Shown piece by piece: positions 62,782 to 64,000 of a stretch of DNA of 64,000 bases (the first letter of the stretch is position 1; the number at the start of each line of letters is the position of its first letter). The translations under genes were made by a program, and so were the position numbers. The notes below the pieces were generated by a model. It was not told the DNA's origin. It made no database searches and saw only the letters and a program-made list of their open reading frames with translations. Origin of the DNA: a virus; the IMG/VR virus record IMGVR_UViG_3300022839_000007, positions 1 to 64,000 of that record; one strand, written 5' to 3'.

Positions 62782-63619
62782 TTTTACAATGTTAGCACAG
62801 AACAGCAAACATAATTATGTGCAGCAAGCCTACTTATGCGCTCTGAGTATTCGTGCAACTAATCCAAATAGCAAAATATGTTTAATTACCAACGACATTG
62901 TAGATGCAATCACTTCTGCAGTGTTCGACGATATAGTAGCAATTCCATGGAACGATCATGCAGCTAATAGTGAATGGAAAGTAGAAAATAGATGGAAACT
63001 TTATCATGCCACTCCTTACGATCGTACTATAGTACTTGATACCGATATGTTGGTATTAGAAAATATCGAGCATTGGTGGAACTTTTTGCAAACCAAGGAT
63101 ATCTTTTTTACTTCAACTGTATTAACATATAGAAATACTCCAGTAACTAGCACATATTATAGGACTGCATTTGCTGTTCATAATTTACCCAACATATATG
63201 CTGGCTTGTATTATTTTAAAAAGTCAGCCGCGTCTCACAAATTTTTTAAGTGGCTAGAAATTGTAATGAACAATTGGCAATTGTTTTATTACCATTATGC
63301 CGGAGGTAGTCATTTTCAAAAATGGCCAAGTATAGATGTTAGTGCAGCAATTGTAATTAAGATATTGGATATCAAAAATGCAGTTACTAGTAACACATAT
63401 TTTCCTAATTTTGTGCATATGAAAACACATTGTCAAGATTGGAAGGACCAGGTGTCTGATAGATGGCAAGACACTGTTTCCACTTATTTAGATCAAAATC
63501 TAACTTTAAAAATTGGTAATTATACACAACGTGGCATTTTTCATTATACTGAAAAAGATTTTATTACCAATGAACTAATAACCATTTACGAAGATTACAT
63601 AAAGAAACACAATGAATAA
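62768..63619 (+). CDS. Glycosyltransferase-like protein (GT-A fold) 2
   Basis: 283 residues from a TTG at 62768; GTG at 62774 and ATG at 62789 are alternatives, and the exact start is uncertain because all lie over the end of the preceding gene. FTMLAQNSKHNYVQQAYLCAL, SKICLITND and YDRTIVLDTDMLVLENI (D91, D93) match its neighbour. HMKTHCQDWKDQVSDRWQD near the C-terminus may contribute to the active site. Overlap and similarity indicate tandem duplication with later divergence. Confidence 0.7.
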   Translation: MTVANFTMLAQNSKHNYVQQAYLCALSIRATNPNSKICLITNDIVDAITSAVFDDIVAIPWNDHAANSEWKVENRWKLYHATPYDRTIVLDTDMLVLENIEHWWNFLQTKDIFFTSTVLTYRNTPVTSTYYRTAFAVHNLPNIYAGLYYFKKSAASHKFFKWLEIVMNNWQLFYYHYAGGSHFQKWPSIDVSAAIVIKILDIKNAVTSNTYFPNFVHMKTHCQDWKDQVSDRWQDTVSTYLDQNLTLKIGNYTQRGIFHYTEKDFITNELITIYEDYIKKHNE

Positions 63620-64000
63620 TTCAATAATTTATATTACTACACAGCGTTACATATACTTTGACGCTACCGGAAATATACTTAGTGTTTCTAACAATAATAA
63701 TACTCTCGGTAATAATATTAAAGTTGAATTTAACCAGGTCGAATCTCTTATATCGGGCAAAGAACACTTTCATCATTATCGAGTTATATTTGATACTATT
63801 ACCAACACTTATGTTTTATTTAACGTGTGCAACGAAGGCAATTTAATTTTTTCTATTGATTTGGCCATACACAAAATTTCACAAACACTGACCAAAATAC
63901 CCGATTTAATCATCACGCAGGACACTGTCACTCGTGTTTGGAAATTTGAATTAAATAAGGCAATTAGAGAAAATTTTCAAACACTAAATGTCGAACCGTT
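63612..64000 (+). CDS. Protein of unknown function (3' end outside window)
   Basis: Begins at an ATG overlapping the end of the preceding gene (frame +1) and stays open for 129 codons to the window edge. It starts MNNSIIYITTQRYIYFDATG, then FHHYRVIFDTITNTYVLFNV, and shows a strand-rich pattern in the visible part. No family is recognised. The overlap of eight bases suggests coupling to the glycosyltransferase-like genes. Confidence 0.65.
   Translation, partial: MNNSIIYITTQRYIYFDATGNILSVSNNNNTLGNNIKVEFNQVESLISGKEHFHHYRVIFDTITNTYVLFNVCNEGNLIFSIDLAIHKISQTLTKIPDLIITQDTVTRVWKFELNKAIRENFQTLNVEP

Overview
This window is a piece of a tailed-phage genome of the T4-like myovirus superfamily. It is AT-rich and densely packed on both strands, and it has recognisable homologues of T4 structural, recombination and late-sigma proteins: gp20, gp21, gp22, gp23, gp67-like, gp46, gp47, gp55, gp53, gp25, gp6, gp5, a gp26-like protein and probably gp48. 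Several proteins resemble those of marine T4-like phages (cyanophages, pelagiphages): a short 391-residue major capsid protein, fibre genes that share an N-terminal module, beta-rich fibre proteins, and a small conserved protein next to the portal gene. No host marker gene such as psbA is present, so the host cannot be named from this window. No tRNA, rRNA, CRISPR array or insertion sequence was seen.

Layout. Positions 1-7289 (minus) hold an adhesin/fibre operon: a collagen-like fibre cut by the window edge, a small virion protein, a 1152-residue protein with a large internal duplication, and two small structural proteins. Positions 7469-9031 (plus) hold a free-standing Vsr-like homing endonuclease inserted against the grain. 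Positions 9150-18649 (minus) are the head cluster read as tape-measure-like protein, portal (with an intein), small proteins, gp67-like core, gp21 protease, gp22 scaffold, gp23. Positions 18731-19812 (plus) hold the gp26-like gene, which carries a convincing programmed -1 frameshift signal. Positions 19816-24821 (minus) hold an Ala/Ser-repeat protein, a structured non-coding region, a GIY-YIG-like protein, and gp46/gp47. A second Vsr-like endonuclease (24945-26666, plus) lies between gp47 and the late sigma factor gp55 (26667-27506, minus). Positions 27586-63619 (plus) are a long baseplate and tail-fibre cluster: gp48-like, gp53, a hub-like protein, a gp5 spike with two cell-wall-hydrolase-like domains, a Cys-less NlpC/P60-like protein, gp25, gp6, a giant 4605-residue gp7-position protein, fibre/collar proteins, and finally two glycosyltransferase-like genes.

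Regulation can be read from the sequence. T4-type late promoters (NATAAATA, served in T4 by gp55) lie in front of virion genes, and several overlap the stop codon of the gene before. In contrast, gp55, gp47/gp46, both homing endonucleases and the distal small tail genes have sigma70-type -35/-10 pairs with 17-bp spacing, consistent with expression by host RNA polymerase before or independently of the late programme.

The strongest items for follow-up are the gp26 frameshift cassette (slippery run plus a perfect stem 3' of it), the endonuclease-less intein in the portal protein alongside two free-standing Vsr-like endonucleases, the multi-hydrolase baseplate spike, the 13.8-kb gene, and the hairpin-rich 617-bp gap at 20554-21170.
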